Assembly: GCA_003586115.2 (NCBI GenBank)
Contig: QVOM02000034.1
Coordinates: 17,653,444-17,717,443 of the forward strand
Reading direction: 5' to 3'
Length of the DNA: 64,000 nt
Origin: Salvator merianae
Taxonomy: Eukaryota > Chordata > Lepidosauria > Squamata > Teiidae
Both the position numbers and the translations under genes were made by a program. Below the pieces are notes generated by a model. It worked only from the letters and a program-made list of their open reading frames with translations. It ran no database searches and had not been told where the DNA came from. This document shows, one piece after another, positions 46,310-57,319 of this stretch. The stretch's first letter is position 1, and the number at the start of each line of letters is the position of its first letter.

Positions 46310-46690
46310 TAGCTTCTGCACTTACCTTTTGCGATCTGGATCAGCTAATCCAGATTGCACAGTCTGCTGATGTGGATCTTGTCTCTGTGCTGCCCCAAAG
46401 CCCACATGAGCTTTGGAGCTGGCTCCCAAAAACTCCAGTGGCCAGGAATGAATGTTCCTGGCCTCAGAGCCCCCAGGGGACTCATTTCAGAAGCATAAGG
46501 TATGCAGCAAAATGGGTCCCCCATGGTCCTGGTACAGCAGCAAACCTCATTATCAATGTCTACTGGTATTCTGGTGCAAGAGCCTCCTAACCCAGAATAC
46601 ACCATGTCCTGTGCAAACAGAGCATATCATAGGGGGTGAGGCCTCCCTAGTCCACACCAGCATGTGGACAAAAGAGGTACCTAAGAGGAT
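46310..46690. repeat. family E-like element
   Basis: GCTTCTGCACTTACCTTTTG, CTGGATCAGCTAATCCAG (a small palindrome) and CCTAGTCCACACCAGCATG are family E words. The copy abuts family R at 46,707. Confidence 0.4.
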
Positions 46691-46706
46691 TACACTGTCA
46701 TCTAAT

Positions 46707-47300
46707 CTGAACATAAGAACATAAGAGGAATCCTGCTGAATTAGCCCATGGTCCATCTAGTCAAGCATCCCGTTTCTCACAGTGGCCCACCAGTTGCTTC
46801 TGGGCAGTCTCGAGCAGGAGACAAAGGGCCTTTTCACACTTACCACTGTAGAACAGGATAATTATCCTGTTCTACGGTGGTATTGACCATGCAGCATGGA
46901 CACCATCTACACTGCGTGACCGTAGCCTTGCTCAATCCTTACCATGACAGCGGCCAGGAAACATCTTTACTGAGAGGTGGATACCAGACCTCAGTAAAAC
47001 TGTGGAGCACCAATTAGTGCTCCACAGCTAGGAGTGATCAGGAGCAGCTATAGCCCGCTCCCAGCAGCTTCGGCCTCTGCAAAGTGAGAAAACACATTGC
47101 TAGCAAGCATCCCTGGTTATTGTGCTTGCTAGCACAAAGTGTGAACAGGCCCAAAGACAGACCCTGCTCACCTGCTCTTAATTCCTTACAAATGGCCTTT
47201 AGAGGCATCCTGCCTGTCTCTCCACCTTGGAGGCAGTGCCTAGGCATCCATTCTAGTAGTCTTTGATACACCTGACCTCCATGGATCTGTCCAATCTGGA
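46707..47300 (+). mobile_element. family R repeat, copy 2, split by a MITE
   Basis: The left part (46,707-46,825) runs from AACATAAGAACATAAGAGG to GAGCAGGAGACAAA. The right part (47,153 onward) resumes with GACAGACCCTGCTCACC and GGAGGCAGTGCCTAGGC. Copies 1 and 3 are continuous at this point, so they give the empty site for the insertion at 46,826-47,152. Confidence 0.8.
46826..47152 (+). mobile_element. family A MITE nested in family R, AAA duplication
   Basis: The 327-bp element begins GGGCCTTTTCACACTTACCA and ends AAAGTGTGAACAGGCCC. AAA flanks both sides (46,823-46,825 and 47,153-47,155). It holds the family stem-loop at 46,998-47,029 (CTGTGGAGCACCAATTAGTG then CTCCACAGCT) and a near-palindromic left region, AACAGGATAATTATCCTGTT. 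It inserted after the family R copy was in place. Confidence 0.88.
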
Positions 47301-47552
47301 ATAAATGTAAGTGCAAAAAGGCTCGATTGTGGGGAGAGTAGGCCACTCATTCTTTCTTCCTCCTGCTGCCAACACACAAGGCTCCTGTTTATACAAGAGG
47401 CTGAGACCTCAGGTGCTGTCTTGTCAAAATAACCCCAGTTCTGAATTATTTATTTGAGGTTTCCCCACATTGTTGATAATGCTCATGGAGACAGATACCT
47501 AAATAAACTTAACAACTTTGAATTGATAACAAAAAGTAGGTTTTACATAATA

Positions 47553-47690
47553 GGCTGCATCCAGATGTCACTTATTTATTCTTTTATATTTGGATTTTCC
47601 AGAATTAAGCATGGATATTCCAGAATATCCATGCTTTATTCTGGAATATCCAAATATAACGGAATAAGTAAGCAATGTCTGGATGCAACC
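47553..47690. repeat. palindromic MITE, family C, 138 bp
   Basis: The left half starts GGCTGCATCCAGATGTCAC and the right half ends AATGTCTGGATGCAACC. The core AGCATGGATATTCCAGAATA...TCCATGCT continues the pairing, so nearly the whole element folds into one hairpin. Flanks ATA and ATG are a near match. Confidence 0.85.
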
Positions 47691-47964
47691 ATGATACAAT
47701 ATATTCACATTTTTAATGGTTAATATGTATAAAGAGGCAATATTAGACGTGTGTCAGCAAGTGCTAAGCCAAGTGGCTTTACAGCAAACCCCTTTCCTAA
47801 AATGAAGGAGTTTTGTATGTGCTAAATGCAGATCTCTTGTCTCTTCACCCTTCTGCTCTTCTGATATCTTTGTCCGCAACCTGCTGTCATAGTATTAAAA
47901 ATATCTATTTGTGAGTGAGCTGTACCCCAGAGTAGAAGCTAACACAGAACAATCATGCTAAGAT

Positions 47965-48270
47965 TTTTAGTAGTTGAATTTATATGCCACCCTTCACATG
48001 AAGGACCTAGAGTGGATAAATAACTATTTTTTAAAAATTAATACAGTAGATTGGCAACAGTTTAAACAAATTAACAACAAAATCAATTTAAAAGAACAAA
48101 AGGCTCCTAAAATGTAGAAAGACAAGACAGAGGTACTTTAGGAGCTGGAGCTAAAAGGAGCTGAAGGGTATGTAGGTGCCTAGTACTTGTTCCTCAAAGA
48201 GGGGATACTGTTCTAAAACCTGGATCCCATCACAGAGAAGGTTCTGCCTCAAACTGCTGTCTCTCAAATA
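47965..48270 (-). repeat. L2-like 3' end
   Basis: TTATATGCCACCCTTCACATG begins the reverse terminus, and AAACCTGGATCCCATCACAG with AAGGTTCTGCCTC is the reverse of the A-P-x-L-W-N region. It is about as diverged as 2,866-3,260. Confidence 0.55.
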
Positions 48271-48561
48271 TCCACAGCTGGAAGGGCTACCAGGAAGATT
48301 TCTGTTACTCTTAACAGCAGAGCAGGTTTATAGGGGAAAAGGCAAGTCACCAGATATTTGCAGCCCAAATTGTTTAAGGCTTGTATGCTAGTGTTTGCAC
48401 ATAGTACTTGACTCAGAAGCAAACAGGCAAGTAGTTCAGACCATTTAAGATGGATATAATGTGTGTCCAGATACAGACCCACCTCCTACATTCTGCATTA
48501 GTTCCAGCTTCCAAGCCATCCTCAAAAGCAGCCCTGTTTAGAAAGCATTACTCTAGTTTAA

Positions 48562-48829
48562 GGCTATATCCACAGATCAAAAGAAAGCATGCAGAGGAGG
48601 CCTGAGGGGCACAGCATCTTTAAGCCAGCAGTGCCCCCAGGCACACACCATGCCTCCAAGAGCCAGCAAGAGCCTTGAACCCTCCTTTCCATAAAACTTT
48701 CATTCCCCAGTTTTGAAGACAGAGAAGGATAAGTCATGTGACATAAAAACACTGCATGCCCTACCTCTGGATCAGGTGCAAGCACTCCTGCTCTTATGAT
48801 ACTGCAATCCCTGTTGTGAGGATGCAGCC
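48562..48829. repeat. 268-bp MITE with GGCT ends
   Basis: The left end GGCTATATCCACAGATC pairs with the right end TTGTGAGGATGCAGCC (reverse GGCTGCATCCTCACAA). Flanks are TAA and AAA. The 172-codon minus frame at 48,772-49,290 partly crosses this element and is judged spurious. Confidence 0.6.
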
Positions 48830-50012
48830 AAAGGTAGAATCCATATGGTGCCATTATGATGCCTTGAATGTGTACTGACAATGTGTCTGTACCTTCTCTT
48901 TCTCATGGCAGCAGGCCACCCAAGGAGACATACTGGTCCCCTTGCCAGTGTTTGACTCTGCAGATGACCCTGGGAATGGGCTATTTGTACACCACAATGA
49001 AATCCCCAGGCTGCAACATCAGAGGCTGGTGAGGTTTCGTTCCCAGCCACAGACTTAGGAAGTGACCTGCAACCATTATGCAGAGCAAGCAGACATGGCT
49101 TTTGTGAGAAGCCTTTCTCTCTCCGCTCCTCACTCTTAATAAGCATATGTACATTTATTCCGCAAATGAACACCCTGAATGTGTTACAGGAGTAAGTTCC
49201 ATAGAAGAGGAGTGAGAAAGATATACTTCTGAAGAAGCTTATCATCTTTTTCTTTTTTTTATGAGGAGGTATAAATTGAGATGACATCATTATTATTCAG
49301 AACAACATGTTCAGAGTCCTTTATGCAACTGTGAATCAAACACCGATCAAGGCCGTCATTACAATTTATGATAACAAGTGCCATAAAGTGTAATTCATCA
49401 GGATCCTGCATCCTGTTAATCGTGTTCTGTCATCAGAGTTGTTGGTTTGTTGCAAAGGCAGGTTCAATGTGTTTCTCTTCATTTGATGTTTGCCAATATT
49501 CAAGAGCTGCAGCATAATAACAGAATTCCCAAAGCTGATTGATAATGCTAGACAAAAAGATCAGAGCCAAAAACAAAAGACAAAAAGGAGAAGAAGAACA
49601 AAATATTCTTGTCAAACTCTCCTTACTGATGACAAGTTCCAGGATACAATTATTCAGGTTTGGTCCTCTTTGGAATGAGATTTCACTAGAGACGTATATC
49701 AAGAATGTCCAAGGTATGACCTGAGGAACATATGATGGACTTTTCTGTAAACTGTGAGGAGTTCAGCTCAACTCTCTGTGCTTGTTCTGTGTGCAGTGAA
49801 AAAGAACTAGTTTTGAATTTTCACACATATAGACACAGCTTGAACAAATCAGGCACATGTGCAGCGGTGGTCGGCGGCTTTAAGCCTGGTGTTTGTGCCC
49901 CCATGAAGCTTGCCATGGCTGTTTGCGGGGCCTCTGGGTCTCCGTATGACCTGCTGAGGCTGCACATGGCCACCATGTACAAAAACCTTGGGCATCCCTG
50001 ACTTACATTATC
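48830..50012. other. low-repeat block, best candidate for conserved noncoding DNA
   Basis: 49,290-49,710 has no recognised repeat. It is rich in words such as CATTACAATTTATGATAACA, GTGTAATTCATCAGG and GTTAATCGTG, with no coding frame. This style is typical of vertebrate enhancers in gene deserts. Conservation itself cannot be seen here. Confidence 0.3.
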
Positions 50013-50188
50013 AGGCAGAATGCCTCATAAAGGCCATTTGTAGGGAGTGAAGAGCAGGTGAAAATTTTGCTTCATCTTCTGCTTGAGAATGCCCAGAAGC
50101 AATTGGTGAGCCACTGTGTGAGACAAGATGCTGGGCTAGATAGGCTGTGGCCTGATCCAGCAGGGCTCCTCTTATGTTCTTACATTTA
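50013..50188 (-). mobile_element. family R repeat, copy 3
   Basis: The reverse complement begins AATGTAAGAACATAAGAGGA, then CTAGCCCAGCATCTTGTCTC and CAGTGGCTCACCAATTGC, and breaks off after AATGGCCTTTATGAGGCAT. It is continuous across the site where copy 2 carries its MITE. Confidence 0.75.
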
Positions 50189-50259
50189 TATCTACAGACC
50201 ATAAGTCTACAAAATTCAGAAAGGTTACGTTCTAATCTCTTCACAAATGTTGAAATCAT

Positions 50260-50722
50260 GGGCCTTTCTGCACTTCCTGTTGAAGCAAAATAGCATGAGG
50301 CCTGTCCCTCTTCAGAAACCTTTTTTCTGCATGCTGGAGTGGAAGAGAGAGGCCTGCCCCCTGCCTGAGCTGCTTCATCCACATTGGGATGGAGTGAGGC
50401 CCAATCTAGGTGGCCAAAATGTCTACTGGCATTCCAGAGGCCCATAGAATGGAACACTGGAGGCATGGGGAAGGGCTCAAGCCCCCCTCTTCCAGTTTAA
50501 CAGGGGAACGCATTTTAGTGGTGCACCAAATTGTGCCACCAGGAGGAACCAAGGCTAGAAACTTGGGTTCCTAACACTCAGCAAACCTGGGAAGTGACTC
50601 CAGAGATCACTGTCCCAGAACAGCCTTCCGAATGCAGAAGGCCTATTCTGGGACTGTGCAATGGCTCCAGGCTGGGCTGATACTGCTGGACTGGCCCATT
50701 GAACTACATGTGGAAATGGCCC
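50260..50722. repeat. family E element, 463 bp
   Basis: The left end GGGCCTTTCTGCACTTCC pairs with the right end CATGTGGAAATGGCCC (reverse GGGCCATTTCCACATG). The flanks catg/catg are ambiguous because they overlap the G/C ends. The interior is non-coding. Confidence 0.65.
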
Positions 50723-51337
50723 ATGAGTGCTGAGGCCCACATGAAACACTCACTCACACATAGACACATTCAAAATTTCTGGTCATGCAATACAAGGCAG
50801 AACTCACAAATAACTTAAGCAAGATCCCATGTGTAGCAAGGTAAAGTGCCATTGCTTAATTTACTGATAACTAGAACCAGCAAATGGAGATATTTCAAAT
50901 GTCAAAGGGAAGTGAGGGGAGAACAACAATCAAATTATAGCTCAGAGAGATCAAAGGGAAGTTTTCAATATAAGAGTCTCTCCACAGTTCCTCACTGCTG
51001 ATGTGTATTACCATGAGTAAAGAACTGAGCTTTAAGTCACGAAAATCCTGTTTCTGATTTTGCCTCTACCACAAACTTTCCAGATAGTCTTAGAAGATGG
51101 GTCACTGTCCCTTAGCCCCCAATCCTTCCATGTTCTGCAAACCAGAAACTGCTAATGTTTTGTTTTGTTTTACCTGAAGACCACATTCATCCTTCTCTAG
51201 TCCTCCAAGAACTGTATAAGAGAGGTCATTATTGTTCTTGATTGATGGAGCAAACAAGCCACTAGTCAGAGCATGTTTCCTGGGTTCCTCATTCTACTGT
51301 GGCTAGAATTCACATTGAGTGAAGATCAAGAGATAAT
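50723..51337. other. nothing recognised
   Basis: AT-rich, no notable frame. Confidence 0.35.
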
Positions 51338-51680
51338 GGCCATTTTCACACTTACTACATACTTTACCATGCAGCACGGACACTGTCCACAGTGCATGGC
51401 TGAAAATGAGTCCTGAAGCCGGCTACTGGTGTTGGCGGTGCCACTGCCATGGCGACTGGCAGCAGAATCACTCACATGCGCAATGGCTTAGTTGGGCATG
51501 CCAGATTGTGCAGGCCTGATTGGACCTGCATGATGCCCCAATAGGCCTGTGATGCTGGATTGGGCCTTGCGATGCCCAATCCGACCTTGTGATGCCCATG
51601 GCAACCGGCAGCCCCGCACAGTACGCAGGTGCAATCAGCCACCAGGGGACCACCAAGGCAAAGGTACAATTCCTCATTGC
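51338..51680 (+). repeat. family A element, right end lost
   Basis: GGCCATTTTCACACTTACTA, CATGCAGCACGGACACTGTC and TGCCATGGCGACTGGC follow the order of 63,049 onward. 51,520-51,605 has a local tandem of ATTGG(R)CCTGYRTGATGCCC units, about three copies of 35-40 bases. Confidence 0.6.
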
Positions 51681-52611
51681 CACTCTCTAGATTTCTGGAA
51701 ACCTATTCTCTAGAGTATTTAGCTAGTTGTTTTACTCTGATGTTTCTATAGGATTATTCCATTCTATCTCTCTAGTTATTACTCAGTTATTAGTTTTTAA
51801 AAAATTGCTATCAATTACATATTTGACTATATAGTTTTTATTCTGAGATGCACTGTTTTGATTTTTTTTTAGAAAAAACAATTTATAAATACATTTTTCC
51901 AAATACAGAATAAAGCATAAAACAAGTAAAACCACACTGATTTCAAAACCAAAACATTCTATTATATCCACGTGAATGAGTTGAGGTCCTTTACCTTATT
52001 TTGATATACTCACCTCGCATTCCCTTCCTTTGCTAATTCTGTACAATAATGAAAGTTGCTTCTGTATTCAGTGAACCTGCAGACATTAAAAAGTCTTCAG
52101 TCTATACATTCCAAATTTTCGCAAAATGAATGAGGCAAGTGAAATGCAATGGCCTAGTCTTTTTAAAGACTTTTTCAGGGTCAACTTTTCATCAGCATCA
52201 AAAGAAATTTTTGCTTGAATGGATCCCTTTTAAAAAAAATAAATTAAAAAGTACTTCAAGAGCATTAAGTATCAGTGCATTACAAAAAGCAATTGATAAC
52301 TCCCAGCTTCATTCTAATAATACCAAGAGTTGTAAATCATGCTGCCTCTCACTGCCTAATGATTTTACTCATTTGAACTGCAGAGTTGAAGCACATTTCC
52401 CTCACTCCCTTTTTTTTTAAAGTGGGGGCTTTTTGAATGGATACAAGTGAAACCCCAGAAATGTAACATCAAAGAGAGAATATTAATATAATATTGAATA
52501 GACTCAGGTTCATCCCTTAAAACAGTGAAGAGGGAGAAGCACTCCAAGAGGCAGGCTTTGAGCAGTCCTGATCCTCACCCCCTCTCTCCCTGTCCTTCTT
52601 TGAAACACTGT
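51681..52611. other. AT-rich, nothing recognised
   Basis: There are T-rich and A-rich tracts at 51,795-51,900 and 52,230-52,250. The 96-codon frame at 52,130-52,420 has no domain. Confidence 0.35.
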
Positions 52612-52824
52612 GGCTGTGTTCACACCTAAGTTTTAATCCAGCCTCAGTCCACTTTGAGAGTGAGAGAACACATCAACAAAACGACAAGCTGTTGTCTTTT
52701 GGCAATATTTAATGAAGATCCACCTTTGGGTTATATAATATGGAAAGAAAGTGACTAGTCACTTTGGCGATGTGTTCTCTCATTATGAAGGTGTATGGAA
52801 GATGGATTAATATTTAGGTGTGTA
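52612..52824. repeat. MITE, family B
   Basis: GGCTGTGTTCACACCTAAGT, TTTTAATCCAGCCTCAGTCC and the right part GACTAGTCACTTTGGCGATG to ATTAATATTTAGGTGTG align along the length of 17,543-17,765. Terminal bases on the right have drifted and no duplication is clear. Confidence 0.8.
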
Positions 52825-53087
52825 ATACTGCAGTGACAACTGACTGCAGCCACCATGGGCATGCCCAGGGTTTGGGAGAAGCCTCTGAATGTTGAACAGT
52901 AGCCAAGCAGGTTTCATGGGTAAGCTGCACTGGAAGCCCTATTGCAGAAATGAAGGCAGATGTGGAAGGAAATTTGGGCCCCCCCTGAGGCCGTCTCTGG
53001 ACAGCAAGAAGCATTGTGGGATTGAAAGAAGATCTCGCAATTGCTTCTTGTGGACCCCAGCAGACATGAAAAGCAGTTGCAGAGTTA

Positions 53088-53968
53088 GGGTGTGATCAGA
53101 CAGGCTATTTTGGTCGACTTCTGGTTGCACGGAAGCTGCAGCGTTCATAAAGCTTTTTGAGAAAGCCGCCTCTGCGCCTCTCCAAGGTTGCCTGGGTCGA
53201 TTCTTCTATATTTGGCTTTTCTGTGTTTTGGGTCACCTTGGGGAGCACCTCAACCAATCAGAGCCTTGCAGGAACCTGTGGAACAATAGCACAAGAAGGG
53301 AGGGGGTGAGCAAGCTCTTGCTGGCACAGGGAAACTTGTCAAACTCCCTGCCTTCTGTACATAAAAAAAGACTTTAGTAGCAAGGCATGGGAGAAAGCCC
53401 CTCACTACTAAAGTCCAGCGAGCTTTTTTAATTACAGAAGGCAAGGGGTTTGAAAAGTTTCCCCACACTGGCAAATCTCTCCCTCCCCTTTTCTCCCCGT
53501 GCCGGCAAATCTCTCCCTCCACTCTTAGTTAAAAGCTTCTGTTCAACTGAGGCATCCACTTCCTGCCTCTCTGCAGAAGCAGTTTCCATTCAAGCCCTTA
53601 ACTACCAGGGTTTTTCCCTTTCGAAAGGAAATGTCTCCCTCTCTGCCCTCTGCTCCGGTTCCCTGAGGCATTGTGAACCAGAGCATAAGGGAGACGGTGA
53701 ACCAGAGAATAAGGGAGACGGTGAACCGGAGAATAAGGGAGACAATGAGAAAAACCTGGAAGTTAAGGAGTTAATGGCTTGGACAACCTCTTCAGCAAAG
53801 AGGAGGGGAGTTGCCAATCAGTGAGCAGCTCCCTTTGCAGGCTGTGAGGTTAGATCGGTGAATCTCCTCATCAGTAAGTGTATGTGGAAGGCTTTTATCC
53901 TGTGCACCTAGGAATTATTCGCTCCTTTTATGCAGGGAATTTTAAAAATTGCTAGTCTGAACACAGCC
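53088..53968. mobile_element. family H DNA element, 881 bp, TTA duplication
   Basis: The ends are GGGTGTGATCAGACAGGC and (reverse of the right end) GGCTGTGTTCAGACTAGC, exactly flanked by TTA (53,085-53,087 and 53,969-53,971), as expected for PIF/Harbinger. An internal inverted repeat has arms near 53,321-53,384 and 53,402-53,475, and a 24-bp unit is repeated three times at 53,673-53,744. The 124-codon frame at 53,450-53,824 reads the tandem as E-P-E-N-K-G-D-G repeats but has no transposase domain. The shared terminus suggests family D derives from a related element. Confidence 0.85.
53673..53744. repeat. three 24-bp tandem units inside family H
   Basis: GTGAACCAGAGCATAAGGGA... repeats at 53,673, 53,697 and 53,721 with two or three differences. 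Being a multiple of three it stays in frame, but the frame is not convincingly coding. Confidence 0.9.
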
Positions 53969-54378
53969 TTAGTTCCTCTTACCTGGATGTCTGCTGGGAG
54001 CTGTCAGAATAAACTATATAACTAGAAAGCCAGCCAAATGCCCATCCTGCTTCCTTTGTTATTTTGCGTGTGCTTGGTGGGCTTCTGGTTATATGATTCA
54101 ACTTTATTTTTGGAAGCTCCTATTAGGGGAATGATTAAGGGGAATGATTATGGGAAACCCGGCATTGTTGCTGGATTTCCTGTAATACTGATACATCAGC
54201 TTATCTGTAGACCAGCTGAGTCTATACTGGGAATGCCAGTTTAGCCTGTATCTGAGGGCACCTTGGGGCAGTCATGCATTTAAAAAGCAATCAACTGGTT
54301 TCTCCTACAAATAGATATTATCAAGGAATATGTTGTGTGATTCACAAACTCCCATGTACACTAAGGGACATCAAGCAG
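53969..54378. other. nothing recognised
   Basis: The 68-codon frame at 54,038-54,244 opens with a hydrophobic stretch (LLPLLFCVCLVGFWLY). There is no other support for a gene. Confidence 0.35.
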
Positions 54379-54552
54379 GGATGTGATCAGACACACCTTA
54401 TTGGAGGCTTCGAGATGGGATTGTTCACATACCAGTCTGCCCCTCCCCCCTCTCCTGAATATTCTATGCCCAAAAAGGTGGGGGCACGAGGGCCACACAC
54501 TGTCTCTCTGAGATGCCTTTGAGGCACCTTTTTTTTATTTCTCACCACAGCC
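54379..54552 (-). repeat. MITE, family D, shortened
   Basis: GGATGTGATCAGACACACC, TTCACATACCAGTCTGCCCC, GAGATGCCTTTGAGGCACC and the end CACCACAGCC follow the order of 38,100-38,302. An internal deletion accounts for the shorter length. Confidence 0.7.
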
Positions 54553-55214
54553 TAACTATTCAGACAGGTAGGATGATGAAGTTAGGCAGTCTGTTAGATC
54601 AAGCAAATTGTAATCCTTTGATCTAAAAAAACTATAATAAAATGTATTGGGCATGCATAGGATTTAACAACTCTGCACCAGTGCATGAGGGGAGGCATAT
54701 AAAAAGTGTCTAGTGTCCAGTTCTTGTCCATTCATGTTTGAGGACTATGCAAACAATAATAATGATCAGGTAATAACTAGAAAAAATCTGGGTGACAAAA
54801 TATAGATATGTTTACTAAAAGATTTTACTGACTTTTTATATCTACCAGTTAAAAGAATACAAATATAAAAACAATTTGACAGTTATAAGCAAATCAAAGT
54901 GCAAAATACATGAATATATACATATATATTGCTAAATATAGGGCCTTTAATCTTCTAGTGTGAGTAGTACAGTTCCTCAGTTAGGTGATGGCCACTTGTG
55001 CATCTTATTTCTTATAGAGATCTTATAGAGATCTTATTTTTTATCTTCAGTTTTGTCACAGTTTAGTTGCGAAGTTCCTCCCTCAAAATCATGACATTCA
55101 GTATAGGTCGAGGTGGGGTGACTTGGTGTCTATAACACTGTTGGCAATGATTATCTGAAATGTCACTGTACACTTGCATAAGTACCCTTAATGGCTGTAA
55201 AATTCAAAGATCTG
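54553..55214. other. AT-rich, nothing recognised
   Basis: ATATAT-rich sequence at 54,910-54,935 and a triple CTTATAGAGAT-type direct repeat at 55,009-55,037. Confidence 0.35.
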
Positions 55215-55500
55215 AGTCCCATCTGTGGCAGCCCCACCATAGCTACGCTATATCCCCCTAAAACATGTGATATCCTATTTCTGGAAAACCCAACTCTGAT
55301 GGTGGGTTTTCCCAAAATAACGCTATCACTTACCTTGTAGATGGAGCCGCCATTATTGTTCTGGCCACTGCTCATATGCAGAAGCAAAAAAAGATGCCCG
55401 CTCATGCACACTGGCCAGGATCACGCACTTCCGGGTATTTCGTGTCAGCGAAATACCCGAAAGTGCATGTACCAAAAAGTACACAGACAGTGTGGTCCCC
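55215..55500 (+). repeat. family F element with strong internal hairpin
   Basis: CACCATAGCTACGCTATATC, GGAAAACCCAACTCTGATGG and TTTTCCCAAAATAACGCTAT parallel 3,840-3,960. The sequence GCACTTCCGGGTATTTCG then TGTCAG then CGAAATACCCGAAAGTGC (55,424-55,465) is an almost perfect 18-bp stem with a 6-base loop. Ends not resolved. Confidence 0.6.
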
Positions 55501-55584
55501 CGTGCTGTCTAGACAACAGGCAGTTCATTCCAGAGGGGCTTTCCTCTGGAGTATCACCTGTTGGCACTATATTCGGCTGGCTTG

Positions 55585-55775
55585 TGGAGCCAGCTGTAGC
55601 TGTGTTAGTCTGGATCAGTATAGCAAGGAGGTCTAGTAGCATCGTAGAGACTAACAAAGAAAAAGTTGGTTAGCATGAGCTTTCATAGACTAAGCCCTAC
55701 TTCATCTACAAAAGCTCATGCTATCAACTTCTTTTTCTTTGTTAGTATCTAAAGTACTACTAGATCTCCTTGCCC
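55585..55775. repeat. fold-back repeat with 60-bp arms
   Basis: GTAGCTGTGTTAGTCTGGATC opens a repeat common in reptiles. The arms 55,623-55,685 (GCAAGGAGGTCTAGTAGC onward) and 55,711-55,773 are imperfect reverse complements including ACTAACAAAGAAAAAG and AGCATGAGCTTT. About 25 bases lie between them. It is probably a DNA-transposon derivative; its superfamily is not certain. Confidence 0.7.
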
Positions 55776-56844
55776 TTATGCGTCTCGCTAAAACCTTCTT
55801 CAGTGGTTACTTCTCAGATATAAATTAAAGTTGACCCTATAGTAACAAGTACCACTCATAAGCATCAGTGGGTACAGTAAAAGACATATCATATTAATAA
55901 ATGTATTGAAGGTACAATGCTTGGCCAACTATATAGTCAGTATCAGCACGTGCATATTCTGCTTGAAAAATAAGAACTGGTCTTCAGGCTGGTGTTAGCA
56001 GATCCTTTCTTATCTAATTCTCAAAGCTGTAGGATGGGGTACACCAAATAACTAAATATTTGCTGTTCTTTTGTGATACTCCAGACAGCTTACTGTTCTG
56101 CCAAATGGTAGGGCTGGCCAAGAACTGAAATAATTTGATAAGAAAATGGCTGGACAGGACTGATTCAGATGCATGATCAATACTGTGTATTCATGTGTTC
56201 CCTCTTCTGCCTCTCCCCTCTCCAAGCATTAAGCAATTTCTTCCTTTCAATTTTGGCAAAAGAGCAAGAGGAAGGCTGGAAGAAGAAGAAGGAATATAGT
56301 GCATGACCTCTCCTCAACCTTCACATTCTAGTCTTCCCCTATCTGGATCTTCATACGAAGCATCAAGAAGCATGTTATATCCCTTCAAGATTCATATAGC
56401 CTGAAAGATTATGATGCATTGATAATGTGCATTGAATTCATAATGCAGAGTGATAGTATCTCTGGTGCCACATTTTATTGGTTTCATAAATCAAACGCAA
56501 CAACAGATCATTCTTTGCAATCAGAAATAGGAAAAGAATCCATCAATGTCATTAGATGCAACCATTTCTATACATAATGAAACTGAGTAGGCTTCTGCAA
56601 AAGTTTCCCCTGCTAATTTTTTAACACACTTTGTATAACATGTATGCCGTTCCAGATTAGCCAGTCATAGGAATCTCTTCATGTGATTTCGTTAAGTAGA
56701 CTATAAACAAGATCTGTTTCAGGTTGCCTCTGGACAGTGAGAGGAAAAGGCAAGAGTTTGCATCTCACAAGTGCCTCTTATCATCCCTGTCAAACAGCAA
56801 GGCAACATTCTGTCTAGATGATGCTTGTTCCCACAGTGGCGAGA
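55776..56844. other. low-repeat AT-rich block
   Basis: About 56,400-56,640 (ATGCATTGATAATGTGCATT, TTCATAATGCAG, CATTAGATGC) has no recognised repeat and could include conserved noncoding DNA, on inference only. Confidence 0.25.
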
Positions 56845-57147
56845 CAGCTACTTTCAGGTATTTTGATGCCACAAAATACATGTGCAGTGCCCATTTTTGA
56901 CCCAGTTTCAGCCCTGTGCATGTTCAGGGGCCGTTTTCTTCAGGAAGGATCCCACGACCAAACTTCCAGACAAGAATGTCATATTGTTATTCCAGAAAAA
57001 TCACAACCATTGGATTTTCTTGGAATAGGGATACCATGGGATTTTACCCTATATTGTGGTGCAATTTGGGATTGCCAAGGATATGTATGGCAATCCCAAC
57101 ATAGCCCTGAGATAATCCCACGCTTTAGTCCCTGTCTGGATGCAGCC
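56845..57147 (-). repeat. family F element
   Basis: It ends CCCTGTCTGGATGCAGCC, so the terminus is GGCTGCATCCAGACAGGG. TATGGCAATCCCAACATAGCC, GAGATAATCCCACGCTTTAG and CAGTTTCAGCCCTGTGCATG match other copies. The terminus links family F to family C (GGCTGCATCCAGATG). Confidence 0.65.
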
Positions 57148-57319
57148 TCAATTATGTAAATTTCAATAGTAAAGAAGTATAAATTTTGTTCTACAGTCAT
57201 GTATAGAACATAGCACAGAATGAATAAGAATATCATATAAGTAAAACAGTAAACTAGAGACCCCTCTACTGAGAACAAACTGAATTAAATCCCAGCTTGA
57301 ATTGCTGATAAATGCTGAT

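Noticed and set aside
48772..49290. Longest unexplained open frame (172 codons, minus)
   Set aside because: It crosses a MITE end and a low-complexity Lys run, has no domain, and the hydrophobic part is composition-driven. Judged chance.
50011..50466. 151-codon minus frame
   Set aside because: It runs through a family R repeat and into a family E element, so it cannot be one gene.
53450..53824. 124-codon frame with E-P-E-N-K-G-D repeats
   Set aside because: The repeats come from a 24-bp DNA tandem inside a transposon. No promoter, domain or flanking exon supports a protein.
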